Of a stretch of 64,000 nt of DNA, positions 8,849 through 18,600 are shown piece by piece. A program made the translations under genes and the position numbers. Below the pieces are notes generated by a model. That model did no database searches. It was given only the letters and a program-made list of their open reading frames with translations, and was not told the DNA's origin. Origin of the DNA: Allobosea sp. OK403 (GTDB taxonomy: Bacteria > Pseudomonadota > Alphaproteobacteria > Rhizobiales > Beijerinckiaceae); contig NZ_FOQV01000010.1 of assembly GCF_900113835.1 (NCBI RefSeq), positions 124,001-188,000 of the forward strand, in the 5' to 3' direction. The first letter of the stretch is position 1, and each line of letters starts with the position of its first letter.

Positions 8849-9475
8849 TCATGCCGGACGTCTCCCGCGCTTCGACAGGAACTTGGCCATGGCCTGCAAG
8901 CCGCGATGGATCGCAACCTTGGCCGCCGTCTCCGTCATTCCCGCGGCGTTCGCTGCCTCGGCCACGCTTGTCCCTTGAATCTTGACCCGGTCGATCAGAG
9001 CGCGCGTGCGCTCCGGCAGAGCCTGCATCGCGCGTTCCAGATCGAGCCTGGCATCCGGGGCAGCGCTGTCGGGCGCAGCCAATTGAAACGCCTCCTCGTC
9101 GATCGGCAGGTTTGCGGCGTGACGGCCGCTGCGGCGCAGATGGTCGACGAGCTTGTAGCGCGCGATCGCATGCGCCCAGGCCGTCACCGGGCTTGCGGGA
9201 TCATAGGTGTGGCGCGAGAGATGCAGGGCCAGCAGGGTCTCCTGCAGCACATCCTCGGCCTCGCTCGGCTCGCTGCGGCCGGCGCGCGCCAGCATCTGTC
9301 TGAGATAGCCGCGCAGACGCAGGCTGATCGTGTCGAGGAAGAGCCGATAGGCCGCGGCATCGCCGGCCAGTGCAGCCAGGAAGACGGGGCGCAGCTGCGT
9401 TTCGAGTTCGACGAGCGACAAGGCTGTGCGCTTTTCCCGGGATGGCGAGGCAAAATCCGGCTTATTCCGTCGCAT
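8849..9475 (-). CDS. sigF: ECF RNA polymerase sigma factor, SigF-like
   Basis: A 208-residue ECF sigma factor. Region 2 spans roughly residues 37-110, with EAEDVLQETLLALH and WAHAIARYKLVDHLR. Region 4 is near 145-200 (LPERTRALIDRVKIQGTSVAEAA, then TETAAKVAIHRGL). No C-terminal extra domain. Pairing with the downstream DUF1109 gene supports a SigF identity. A short imperfect hairpin (gtcac/gtgac arms, 9479-9503) lies just upstream of the start in the 5' leader. Target promoters in the window were not identified. Confidence 0.9.
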   Translation of the reverse strand: MRRNKPDFASPSREKRTALSLVELETQLRPVFLAALAGDAAAYRLFLDTISLRLRGYLRQMLARAGRSEPSEAEDVLQETLLALHLSRHTYDPASPVTAWAHAIARYKLVDHLRRSGRHAANLPIDEEAFQLAAPDSAAPDARLDLERAMQALPERTRALIDRVKIQGTSVAEAANAAGMTETAAKVAIHRGLQAMAKFLSKRGRRPA

Positions 9476-9588
9476 GCCGTCACAGGGCTCACAAGCCCGT
9501 GACCTGGCGATGAACCCCGCTGGTCTACCCTATAGGCTCGCGCCTGCGGGAGGCGCTCTGTCGGCGCGCATGCACAGGAGCCTCGGAG

Positions 9589-10536
9589 ATGAGCGCGAGG
9601 GATTTGGCTGCGGGACAGCGTCTTGCCTGGTGCGTGGTGGCGCTTGCCGCCACCTTTGCCCTGACCGGCCCCGCATCGGCACAGAATCCGGCCGATCGCA
9701 AAGCTGTCGATTCCTGTCCGGCTGAGGGCGGCTGTCTCGTCGACGGCGGTTCCTACCGCATCATCCTGCCGCCGCAGGCGCCGGCCGGGCAGCGCAGCGG
9801 CGCGATCCTGTATTTCCACGGCTATCAGGGCTCGGCCGACGAGACGATCGCCGATCAGGGGCTCGTCGGCGTGGCGCAACGCCTTGGCGTCGCCCTGATC
9901 GCGGCGGATGGAATGGGCCGCACCTGGTCCTATCCCGGCTCGCCCGGCCATCACCGCGACGAGTTCGCCTATGTCGGCCGCGTTCTCGACGACGTGGCGC
10001 GGCGCTTCCCGGTCGACGCCAGTCGCATCATGGCAAGCGGCTTCTCGCAGGGCGGCTCGATGGTCTGGTATCTGGCCTGCCGGATGCCGGCGCGCTTTGC
10101 CGGGTTCGCGCCGATCGCCGGCGCCTTCTGGGAGCCGCTGCCAAGCGGTTGCGCCGGTCCGCGCCCGAACCTGATCCATGTCCATGGCACGAGCGACGCC
10201 ACCGTGCCGCTGACTGGGCGCAGCCTGCGCTCCGGCTACAAGCAGGGCGATGTCTTCAAGAGCCTGGCGATCCTGGCGCCGGAAGGCTGCACCTCGTCTT
10301 GGGCGGCAGATAATTGGGCCGCAGACGCTCGGGTTGCCGACACGCAAGCGCCAGCCGATCCTCCTGAGCTCACCTGCCGGTTGGCGAGCGGCTGCGCCGG
10401 CTCGGCGCGGCTCGAGCTCTGCCTGCATACTGGCGGCCACATCGCCGCCGCTGGTTGGGTGGAGCGCGCCTGGAGGCTGATCATGCCACCCGAGGCGCCG
10501 CCGGCGAGCGCCGGCGCCAGGCTCACATTTCCGTGA
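9589..10536 (+). CDS. Secreted PHB-depolymerase/feruloyl-esterase-like alpha/beta hydrolase
   Basis: A 315-residue esterase with a signal peptide (hydrophobic WCVVALAATFALTG, cleavage near ASA-Q at about residue 32). The alpha/beta hydrolase parts are ILYFHGYQGS (oxyanion region), GFSQGGSM with the nucleophile Ser, HGTSDATVPL with the acid, and HTGGH with the likely catalytic His. This order fits the LpqC/PHB depolymerase esterase group. It is probably periplasmic or extracellular, acting on an ester polymer or aromatic ester. It is divergent from sigF with a gap of 113 bp. Confidence 0.85.
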   Translation: MSARDLAAGQRLAWCVVALAATFALTGPASAQNPADRKAVDSCPAEGGCLVDGGSYRIILPPQAPAGQRSGAILYFHGYQGSADETIADQGLVGVAQRLGVALIAADGMGRTWSYPGSPGHHRDEFAYVGRVLDDVARRFPVDASRIMASGFSQGGSMVWYLACRMPARFAGFAPIAGAFWEPLPSGCAGPRPNLIHVHGTSDATVPLTGRSLRSGYKQGDVFKSLAILAPEGCTSSWAADNWAADARVADTQAPADPPELTCRLASGCAGSARLELCLHTGGHIAAAGWVERAWRLIMPPEAPPASAGARLTFP

Positions 10537-10608
10537 AGATGTAACCGCAGCGCGCGCTGGTGCGATCTCTCCAGCGCAGCCGCAGACACGGCCTGCCGGA
10601 GACCCTGC

Positions 10609-11985
10609 ATGCGCCACGCGACGAGTTCACCAGAGCAATTTCCGATCCAGTCGGATCGTTCAATTGCTCCAGATTCTTGTTTTGACGCGTTTTCTTCACG
10701 CGAACCGGTGCCCACTTCGCTCGAAAACGCTCTAGACAGCGCCGAGAACACAGCGCCCGCGACCGCAGCCGGCCCCTCCCCGCAAAGGACGAAGCGGCCG
10801 CGCGACGAGCGGCTCGACTTCTTTCGCGGGCTGACCATGCTGATCATCTTCGTGGCGCATCTGCCGGAGAACAGCTGGAACGCCTTCATCCCGGCGCGCT
10901 TCGGCTTCTCCTCCGGCGCGGAACTCTTCGTCTTCTGTTCCGGCATTGCCAGCGCGCTCGCCTTCGGCAGCGTCTTCGTCCGGCGTGGCTTCTGGCTGGG
11001 CACGGCGCGCATCGCCTACCGGATCTGGCAGGTCTATTGGGCGCAGCTCGGCCTCGTGCTGGCGCTGATCGCACTCGCAGGCCTGCTCGACCGCGTCTTC
11101 GGCCTGGCCGAGCTCGCCAGGCAATTCCCGCCGCTGCTGAGCGACGCGGAGACCGCGCTCGTCGGCCTGGCCACCCTGACCTGGCAGCCCGACTATCTCG
11201 ACATCCTGCCGATGTACCTCGTCATCCTGGCGCTGGTGCCGGTCATGATGGCGCTGAGGCGCCTCCACGCCGCCCTGCCCTTCCTGACGGTCGGACTGCT
11301 CTACGCGCTGGTCTGGACCGAAGGCCTCAACCTGCCCGGCAACCCCTGGAACGGCGCCGGCTGGTTCCTCAACCCCTTCGCCTGGCAGCTCGTCTTCTTC
11401 ATCGGCTTCTTCATCGCGATGAAATGGCTGCCGGTGCCGCGGCTCGGCGACAGGCGGTTGATGCTGGCCGCCGCCGGCTTCGTCCTGCTCAGCGTGCCGC
11501 TCTCCTTCTGGGGTATCCTGGAGCATTGGCCCACCGCGCAGGCCCTGCGCGATCTGGTCATACCCGATGCCGAGAAGAGCAACCTGCATATCCTGCGCGT
11601 GCTGCACTTCCTGGCTCTGGCCTATCTCGTGCTGAGCCTGATCGAACCCTGGCGCCCGCGGCTCGACAGCGGCGCGGGCCATCTCCTGATCCTGATCGGC
11701 CGGCAGTCGCTGGCGACCTTCCTCACCAGCGTCGTGCTGGCGCGCCTTGCCGGCACGGCCGCCGACTGGCTGGGGCGCGGTGAGGCCAGCGTCGCGCTGC
11801 TCAACCTTGCAGGCTTCGCGCTGATCCTCACGGTTGCCGTCATCGTCGGCTGGTTCAAGAGCCAGCCCTGGGCCGGGCCGGCGCCCAAGCAAGAGCCCAA
11901 GCCCGAGCCCAAGTCAGAGCCAGTGCGGCGCGACGAGCCGGCAACAGCCGCAGCCCTGCCAACACGCGTCCGTGAAGCGAGTTGA
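10609..11985 (+). CDS. opgC: OpgC-type membrane acyltransferase (glucan succinylation)
   Basis: A 458-residue membrane protein. Recognisable family sequence starts at RDERLDFFRGLTMLIIFVAH (residues ~65-84), the OpgC opening, and continues through about ten membrane segments. The C-terminus is a Pro/Lys/Glu-rich tail (KQEPKPEPKSEP). OpgC proteins add succinyl groups to osmoregulated periplasmic glucans. The ATG at 10609 has GGAGA 6 bp upstream. Residues ~8-42 are encoded by a copy of repeat family C, which has no stop in this frame and is exactly 34 codons long. No later ATG precedes the conserved region, so the repeat is probably translated; a GTG at 10708 inside it is the main alternative start. 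Confidence 0.85.
   Translation: MRHATSSPEQFPIQSDRSIAPDSCFDAFSSREPVPTSLENALDSAENTAPATAAGPSPQRTKRPRDERLDFFRGLTMLIIFVAHLPENSWNAFIPARFGFSSGAELFVFCSGIASALAFGSVFVRRGFWLGTARIAYRIWQVYWAQLGLVLALIALAGLLDRVFGLAELARQFPPLLSDAETALVGLATLTWQPDYLDILPMYLVILALVPVMMALRRLHAALPFLTVGLLYALVWTEGLNLPGNPWNGAGWFLNPFAWQLVFFIGFFIAMKWLPVPRLGDRRLMLAAAGFVLLSVPLSFWGILEHWPTAQALRDLVIPDAEKSNLHILRVLHFLALAYLVLSLIEPWRPRLDSGAGHLLILIGRQSLATFLTSVVLARLAGTAADWLGRGEASVALLNLAGFALILTVAVIVGWFKSQPWAGPAPKQEPKPEPKSEPVRRDEPATAAALPTRVREAS
10632..10733 (+). repeat. Palindromic element family C, copy 3, inside the opgC reading frame (102 bp)
   Basis: It runs from agagcaatttccgatcc to cgaaaacgctct and includes the shared ttcttcacgcgaaccgg core. 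At 102 bp it keeps the opgC frame open. Confidence 0.85.
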
Positions 11986-12056
11986 TGTCCGTTTGAACGG
12001 CGCGTTGCGAACTTCCCGATGAGCGCTCTTGCCGGGCGCTGCAATGGAGCAGCCTC

Positions 12057-13457
12057 ATGCATCACGATCTTTCCTATCATGATCTTTCGGGCGACCGCGT
12101 CACCGTCGCCAACGACGCGGCCCGGCTGGCCTGGAACGACACGCTGGAGGCGCTGCTGGCGCATGCCGCGGCGACGCCCGAGCATCTCGCCCGCACGCTG
12201 GACGCCGATTCCGGTTTCGCGCTCGCCCATGCCGCCAAGGGCCTGATGCTGCTCTCGCTGGCGCGGCCCGAGCTGCTCGGCGCGGCACGCGACTGCCTGG
12301 CGAAGGCGCAGGCCGCCATGACGCAGCGCCCGGCGACGCGGCGCGAGCGCATGGTCGTCGAGGCGCTGGCGCTCTGGCTCTCAGACGCGCCACGCCAGGC
12401 GGCGCAACGCCTGGAGGCCATCCTCGACAGCCATCCGTTCGACGTGCTGGCGCTGAAGCTCTCGCACGGCCTGCGCTTCATGCTCGGCGACCAGGCTGAG
12501 ATGCTCGCGAGCCTGCGCCGCGTCGTGCCCGGCTTCGCGGAGAGCCATCCGCTGACCGGCTATGTCAATGGCTGCTACGCTTTCGCGCTGGAGGAGCAGG
12601 GCTTCTATGCCGAGGCCGAGCGCACTGGGCGCCGCGCGGTCGCCTTGAGCCCGCGCGACGCCTGGGGCCGCCATGCCGTGGCGCATGTGCTGGAGATGAC
12701 CGGCCGCGCCGATGAAGGCGTCGCCTGGCTCGGCCATAGTCGCAACTGGGCTCATGCCAATAATCTGCGCTTCCATATCGTCTGGCACCTCGCTCTGTTC
12801 CGGCTGGAGCGCGGCGAGACCACTGAGGTGCTGCGCCTCTATGACGAGGATATCCGCGGCGAGCAGACCGATGATTACCGCGACATCGCCAACGGCGCCT
12901 CGCTGCTGGCCAGGCTCGACTATGCCGGCGTCGATGTCGGCTCGCGCTGGGAGGAGCTCGCGGCCAAGGCCGAAGGCCGCGTCCATGACGGCCGCCTCGT
13001 CTTCGCCGACCTGCACTACGCGCTCGCGCTGCTCGGCGCCGGTCGCCATGACGCGGCCGAAGCCATCGCGCGCGGGCTGGTCGAGGATTGCCATAGCCAT
13101 CGAAGCGGCGAACGGCGCGAAGCCGCCCGCAATGGCGCGCTCGCGGCTTTCGGCCTGATCGCCTTCCATGAGGGCGACTATGCCGAGGCCTCCCGCCTGC
13201 TCGGCTGCGCCCGCAGCGGGCTTGTCGCCATCGGCGGCAGCCACGCCCAGCGCGACCTGTTCGAGCAGGCCCATATCGAAAGCCTGATCCGCTCCGGCAA
13301 TCACGACCGGGCCAGCCACATCCTCAGCGAGCGCCTCGCCCGGCGCGGTGGCTGGAATCTCTACGCCAGCCGCAGGCTGAGCCAGCTGCGCAGCCGCCCG
13401 AGCGGGCGCACCGCCGCGCTTGCCGTCGCGGCCACACCGCTTGCCATCGCCCATTGA
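12057..13457 (+). CDS. Tetratricopeptide-repeat protein, TTC38-like
   Basis: A 466-residue all-helical protein. Helical pairs such as FALAHAAKGLMLLSLARPE, HPLTGYVNGCYAFALEEQGFY and AEAERTGRRAVALSPRDAWGRHAVAHVLE follow the TTC38 family pattern, including the HAVAHVLEM segment. TTC38 proteins are cytoplasmic and functionally undefined. It is followed closely by a small membrane protein and a YHS protein, which may form one operon. The start at 12057 is preceded by GGAG within 12 bp. Confidence 0.85.
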   Translation: MHHDLSYHDLSGDRVTVANDAARLAWNDTLEALLAHAAATPEHLARTLDADSGFALAHAAKGLMLLSLARPELLGAARDCLAKAQAAMTQRPATRRERMVVEALALWLSDAPRQAAQRLEAILDSHPFDVLALKLSHGLRFMLGDQAEMLASLRRVVPGFAESHPLTGYVNGCYAFALEEQGFYAEAERTGRRAVALSPRDAWGRHAVAHVLEMTGRADEGVAWLGHSRNWAHANNLRFHIVWHLALFRLERGETTEVLRLYDEDIRGEQTDDYRDIANGASLLARLDYAGVDVGSRWEELAAKAEGRVHDGRLVFADLHYALALLGAGRHDAAEAIARGLVEDCHSHRSGERREAARNGALAAFGLIAFHEGDYAEASRLLGCARSGLVAIGGSHAQRDLFEQAHIESLIRSGNHDRASHILSERLARRGGWNLYASRRLSQLRSRPSGRTAALAVAATPLAIAH

Positions 13458-13498
13458 CCCTTTGGACCCCTTGGACCCTCGCGACAGGACCCCATGCC

Positions 13499-13984
13499 AT
13501 GACCACTGCCACCATGACCCAGGGCTTTGCCCTGCCTTCGACGCGCACCGTGCTCAACCTCGCTCTCGGCGGCTTTGCCGCGCTTGGCTTCTGGGAGCTG
13601 TTCTCGGCCGTGCCAACCGCCTGGTTCGCCGAATATCCGCTGGAACCGCCCGAGCTGGTCAAGTCGCTCTTCGCGCATCAGCTCGGCCTCACCATCTCGA
13701 CGCCGACGGCCAAGCTGCTGCACTTCACCACCGGCTTCCTGTTCTACCCGCTCGGCTATTACGGGCTGACCCGCTGGGTGAAGAGCTTCGGCATGCCGGC
13801 CGATGGCTGGATCTGGGGCGTGATCACCTATTTCATCGCGCTCGGCTTCTTCGCACCCCTCGCCGGCCAGCATTTCCTGCTCAACGACGTGCCGCGCCTC
13901 TCCGTCATGAGCCTCATCGGCCACGCGATCTATGGCTACCTCGCGGCCTATGTCTTCGAGGCGCTGGAAGCGCGCAGGGCCTGA
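13499..13984 (+). CDS. Small integral membrane protein of unknown function
   Basis: A 161-residue protein with about four membrane segments: LALGGFAALGFWELFSAV, KLLHFTTGFLFYPLGYYGL, IWGVITYFIALGFFAPLAG and LIGHAIYGYLAAYVFEAL. Conserved-looking His residues lie in or near the membrane (AHQLGL, LLHFTT, GQHFL, IGHAIY), which could bind metal or heme; that is inference. The start is ATG 13499, since the frame further upstream begins only at a TTG overlapping the TPR gene stop. It sits 26 bp ahead of the YHS gene. Confidence 0.75.
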   Translation: MTTATMTQGFALPSTRTVLNLALGGFAALGFWELFSAVPTAWFAEYPLEPPELVKSLFAHQLGLTISTPTAKLLHFTTGFLFYPLGYYGLTRWVKSFGMPADGWIWGVITYFIALGFFAPLAGQHFLLNDVPRLSVMSLIGHAIYGYLAAYVFEALEARRA

Positions 13985-14010
13985 GCCCCGGCAGGACAGG
14001 GAGAGACGCC

Positions 14011-14487
14011 ATGTTCGACAGGCGACATTTCATTCGACTGCTCGGCCTTGCAGCGGTGCCGTTGGCGACAGCCGGCAGCTGGGCCGATGCCGGACAGCCG
14101 GTCAATACGCTGGGCTCAAGCGACGGCGTCGCCATCCGCGGCTATGATCCGGTCGCCTATTTCCGCGATGGCGGCCCGCGGCTCGGCAAGCCGGAATTCT
14201 CGGCGCAGCACAGTGGCGCCACCTGGCGCTTCGCCAGCGCCGAGCACAAGGCACTGTTCGAAGCCAATCCCGAAAGGTATCTGCCGGCCTATGGCGGTTT
14301 TTGCGCCTACGGCACCTCGCGGGGCTATCTCGTCAAGATCGAGCCCGAGGCCTGGTCGATCGTGAATGGCCGGCTCTACCTCAACTACGACCTCGGCGTC
14401 CGGAAGACCTGGCTGGCAAAAACCCAGAGCTACATCGCCCGGGCCGACGCCAACTGGCCGAAGCCGGAGCAGGACGCAAAAAACTGA
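14011..14487 (+). CDS. Exported YHS-domain protein
   Basis: A 158-residue protein with a twin-arginine-like signal (DRRHFIRLLGLAAVPLATA). Then come VAIRGYDPVAYFRDGGPRLG, WRFASAEHKALFEANPERYLPAYGGFCAYG and LYLNYDLGVRKTWL, which is the YHS domain arrangement of exported alphaproteobacterial proteins. YHS domains are linked to metal (copper or other) binding, and the GGFCAYG cysteine is a likely ligand. GGGAGA lies 5 bp before the start. It is probably cotranscribed with the membrane protein and TPR gene. Confidence 0.88.
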   Translation: MFDRRHFIRLLGLAAVPLATAGSWADAGQPVNTLGSSDGVAIRGYDPVAYFRDGGPRLGKPEFSAQHSGATWRFASAEHKALFEANPERYLPAYGGFCAYGTSRGYLVKIEPEAWSIVNGRLYLNYDLGVRKTWLAKTQSYIARADANWPKPEQDAKN

Positions 14488-14552
14488 GAACCGGCTTTTC
14501 GCATCGAACCTGCTCTCATTCTTTGATGAGAGCAGGGTTTAGATTTGCAAGG
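14488..14552 (+). repeat. Partial palindromic element, family A
   Basis: It begins right after the YHS stop codon with gaaccggcttttcgcat, then cctgctctcattctttgatgag, matching the middle of family A. The outer arms are missing or diverged. Confidence 0.55.
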
Positions 14553-14684
14553 CTCCAAGCGTCCGGGCGACCTCAGGGCCATTTGTCATTCCGAAACAAC
14601 TGCCGCCGCATAGTCGCGGCAACCGCCGATCTCCCGACAGCCGATTCCGGGAGGTGGTGTTGGGCTGCATCCGGAGATTTCGCG

Positions 14685-15380
14685 TTGGAGACGACCCTCT
14701 ATTTGCCGGTCAAACGCTTCCTTGAAAACCTCGGCTATGCCGTGAAGGGCGAGATCGGCCGATGCGACCTTGTCGGGCTCAAGGAGGGGGACCCGTCTGT
14801 CGTCGTGATCGGAGAGCTGAAACTGAGCTTCAACCTCGAGCTTGTCCTGCAAGGCGTGGATCGGATGAGCGTCGGCGACGAGATCTGGCTGGCCGCCCGC
14901 CTGTCGGCCAGGGGAAAGGGACGCGAGAGCGATGCCAGGTATCGCAACCTGTGCCGGCGTCTCGGCTTCGGGCTGCTCGGTGTCGCCTCCTCCGGGCGCG
15001 TCGATGTCCTGGTCTCTCCGGCTGCGCCGACGCCGCGCAAGGATCCCAAGCGCCGCTCGAAGCTCGTCGAGGAGCACAAGCGGCGCCAGGGCGATCCGGT
15101 CGCAGGCGGCGGCACGAAAATGCCGATCATGACCGCATACCGGCAACAGGCACTTGCCTGCGCCGCGGCGATGATGGCGACGCCGCAGCGGCCGCGCGAT
15201 CTCAAGCCATCCTGCCCAGACGCGCAGAAAATCCTGCATCGCAATGTCTATGGCTGGTTCGAACGCGCCGATCGCGGGGTCTACGCGCTCACCGAGGCCG
15301 GCCGCGCCGCGCTACAGAAGTGGCCGCCATCCACGATCGACCGACGGCATGAAGAACCGGCCGGGCATGCGTCTCTCTAG
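14685..15380 (+). CDS. DUF2161 family protein, PD-(D/E)XK-type nuclease-like
   Basis: A 231-residue protein starting LETTLYLPVKRFLENLGYAVKG. It has the family features CDLVGLKEGD, VVVIGELKLSFNLELVLQGVDR (an E-x-K pair as in PD-(D/E)XK folds) and a C-terminal VYGWFERADRGVYALTEAG winged-helix-like segment. DUF2161 is described as a putative PD-(D/E)XK phosphodiesterase; no substrate is known. The likely start is TTG at 14685, with GGAG about 9 bp upstream. Longer versions of this frame reach back into the YHS gene and do not look like protein. Confidence 0.8.
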   Translation: METTLYLPVKRFLENLGYAVKGEIGRCDLVGLKEGDPSVVVIGELKLSFNLELVLQGVDRMSVGDEIWLAARLSARGKGRESDARYRNLCRRLGFGLLGVASSGRVDVLVSPAAPTPRKDPKRRSKLVEEHKRRQGDPVAGGGTKMPIMTAYRQQALACAAAMMATPQRPRDLKPSCPDAQKILHRNVYGWFERADRGVYALTEAGRAALQKWPPSTIDRRHEEPAGHASL

Positions 15381-15504
15381 ATTTTAGAAACGGCGCGCAC
15401 GGACTCCTTTCGGCGTGCCGCTCCTCGTCTTCTCCGAAGCGCCCAAGAGCCTGGCCTGAAATGAACCGAGCTATTTCAATGGCTCTGTCTCGATCATCTA
15501 TGCG

Positions 15505-15620
15505 CCGTCATCCTGGGCGAAGCGAAGCTTCGACCCGGGATCCATCGTAGAGAGCCGCGCTCTACGATGGATCCCGGATCTGCGCCGCTGACGCGGCTTG
15601 TCCAGGATGACGGCGCGGAT
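15505..15620. repeat. Palindromic element family B, copy 2
   Basis: gtcatcctgggcgaagcg and its counterpart gtccaggatgacggcgcg flank two inner ggatccatcgta/tacgatggatcc arms. It lies between the convergent ends of the DUF2161 and DUF2339 genes. Confidence 0.75.
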
Positions 15621-15679
15621 GACGGCAAGCGATCGAAAGCCATTGAAATCTTTGGCTTCATTTCGGCCAGACTCCAAGG

Positions 15680-18600
15680 TTATGTCGAGACGGAGGCGTC
15701 GCCCGTGACCTTCTCCTGCTGCGCAAATTCGCGCCGCAGCAAGCGTTGATAGGCGAGCCCGATCCCGACGAGGCAGGCTCCCAGGCCGATGAAGGACAAC
15801 GCCCTCAAGAGGCCTTCCAATCCGGCCATATCGACGAGGAAGGCTTTGCAGATCGCGACAGTGACGACCGCAAGAGAGGCCAGCCTGAGGTCTTTCGATT
15901 GCAGCCGGAAGCCGAGCGCCAATAGGGCGACGCCATAGAGCAGGAGCGCCGCCGAGTAGGCGTAGAGTTCGGTTGCGCTTCCACCATCGACCAGCAGGTC
16001 AGGGCCGACGAACCAGCGCCGCACCTCGATCAGCAAGTAGATCAGGCCACCTATGATCGCGGCTGCGCCAAAGATGCGCCTGGCCAGCGGCGCTGTGATG
16101 TACTCGCGTGTCCAGCGCGCCGCAGTGAAGGCGAGAAGTGACGGCATGAGATAGCCGACCAAGGCATTGTCGAGGATGATCGGCCCGGCCAACGGCTCCT
16201 CGGTCAGGAGCGGATTGGCGAGCACTCCCGAGAGAAGACCGAAGGCGATGCTGGAGGCAAGAGCCGCGCTTTCCGCGCGTACTACGATGGGGCGACCGAA
16301 CACCCTGACCGAACCGGCTATCATGCCGGCAATGGCCGCGATGAAGCCGAGCGACGCGTACCAACCGGCTTCGGCCAGAGTCACCGGCACCTCGGAGACG
16401 AGCAGTGGACCGTGGAAGCCATGTCTCAGAAGCAGGAAGGCGCACAGCACCGCTCCGCCGATTGCGGTCTTGGTGAAGGCCCGACTGATTGTCGGACGGG
16501 CTGAGCGCGTCCAGAAGGCAAGGCCGGCGAAGGCAAGGGTTGCCGCGCCATATCCCCATAGGATCCGGTTGAAGATGATGGGGCCGGAAACGCCGCTGTG
16601 ATCGATCATCGGATTGCGCACGATGCCCAGCGCGAGTGTCGCCCATCCGATCGCCAGGAAGGCCAGCGCGCGCATCGCGTATTCGGTCACGCGATTGCTT
16701 GCGGCCGAATGCCAGATCCGCGCGCCCGCAGTCAGGGCGAGCAGCATGAGCGTCACGATGACCGCCTCGACGAAGCCGACGGTCTCAACGGATCGCGGAG
16801 CCATTTGCGGGCCAGCAAAGGCGTGCCGGACGATGAGGATGGCCCCGAGTGAAACCAATACGGCTGCACAGGCCGTGAGACTCTCGCCGATACGCGAGCG
16901 TGCTTCATCTCGATCGAGCACGAAACCCAGCACGCCAAGAGACAGGCCGGCCAGCACGTAGAGCATGAGCCGGTTGAAGACGGGCGGCCCGAGCACCTGC
17001 GTACCATCGAAGAGCGGATTGAGCAGGCCGCAAAGCCCAGCGAGGCTCAGCACGATCAGGGCGACGGCAGCGATGTCTGCCGCCGGGCCGAAGATGCGCC
17101 CGGCCAGGCGACGGGCAAGGCGTTGCAATCCTGCCCCGATGAGACCGATCGCCACGACATGCATCACGGCTTCCTCGAAGAGCCTGTTTCGTGACCCCTC
17201 TGCATAATGGCCTGTGATCAGCGCGATGTTCGGCACGAGATCTGGCCCTGCGAAGAACTGCCGGATCTCGAGCAAGACGAAGGCCGCACCGAAGACAGCG
17301 GCCAAAGCCTCGTGCACGCTGCGGGGCCGGTCCTGCTTTGCGCGCAAAGCGAGCGCGCCGACAGCAAAGCACAGCGCCGGACCGGCATAGGCGGGGATCA
17401 CCCAGTTGACGATGGGCCAGGAGCCCATGTCGGTGACGATCGGCTGCCAGATCAGGCGCGCGAAGGCGGCCGTCGCCAAAGCAGCCGACATGCTGCGCAA
17501 CAACGGGATCGGGCGCAGGCTGGCGATGATGGCAACGCCTGCTGCCGCAATGGCCAGCCCGACTACAAGCCAGGTCTCGCGCAGTGCAAAGGCGACAGCC
17601 ATGCCGAGTGCTATCGAGCCGCCGGCGGCATAGGCGGCCGAGCCGATGAAGGCGAGCGGGTTTGTCCGCGACGGCGTGTTGCGTCGTTCGACGGGCAGCA
17701 ACATTTCCGAAGCGCCAAACAGCGCCAGCGACAGCAAGAGCGCTAGCGCCGCGAAGCCGGTTGAGCGCTCAAAGCCGTTGCTGCGCAGAGCCGCGGCCAG
17801 CAGCAAACAGATCGGTCCAAGCGCGGAGGCGAAGGCAAGGCAGCCGCGGATGATGAATCCGCCGGCGCCGGAGCCCTTGCGCGTCAGCAGGGCATAGAAG
17901 GGAAGCCCGGCAACGATCATAGCCAGCAGGGCAGCGCTCCATCCGATTCCCGGACCGGCATTGCCCGTGAAGCTCAGCCTGATGAGATCGAGGATGAGGT
18001 GCGGCGAGATGCCGAAGGCGGCCTCCCGGCTCGGCCAGAGCAAGACCATTCCCGCCGCGGCGGCCGCAGCCAGAGGCGCCAGCGGCGCAAGGTCACGGTG
18101 CCGCGCAGATGAGAGCACTGCGACCAGCACCGATATCAGAATGGCTGCGTGCAGCGGTGCGGGCCCACCATCGGCTGCCCATATGACCCCGGACAGAACC
18201 AGCGGAACCGCGATGGCGATGAGGCCGATCGCGTCGAAACCCAAAACCATCCAAACGCCCTGGGCTGCCCGGCCCCTGAGCGCGGGCCATTCCTTGAGCA
18301 GGATAAGAGCAAGCACCGCGCCGACGATCAGCAGGAAGGAAGCCCATGCCGGATTGTGACCCGCCAGTGCAATCAGGAGGGTCCAGATGCCATGTCCCGC
18401 AACAGCGCCCAGCGTGACCACCCGGCTCGGCCGCCGCGCATGCAGAAGGAAGGCGGTCGTCGTGACGAAGGCGATGAAGATCGATAGCGACGCGTAGCTC
18501 GGCGCTGTGCTGGCGACCAGCATGGGCGTCGCATAGGAGCCAACCAGGCCGAATAATCCGAGGATTGGGCCATGGATGAGAGATGCCGCAAGCGCGGCCA

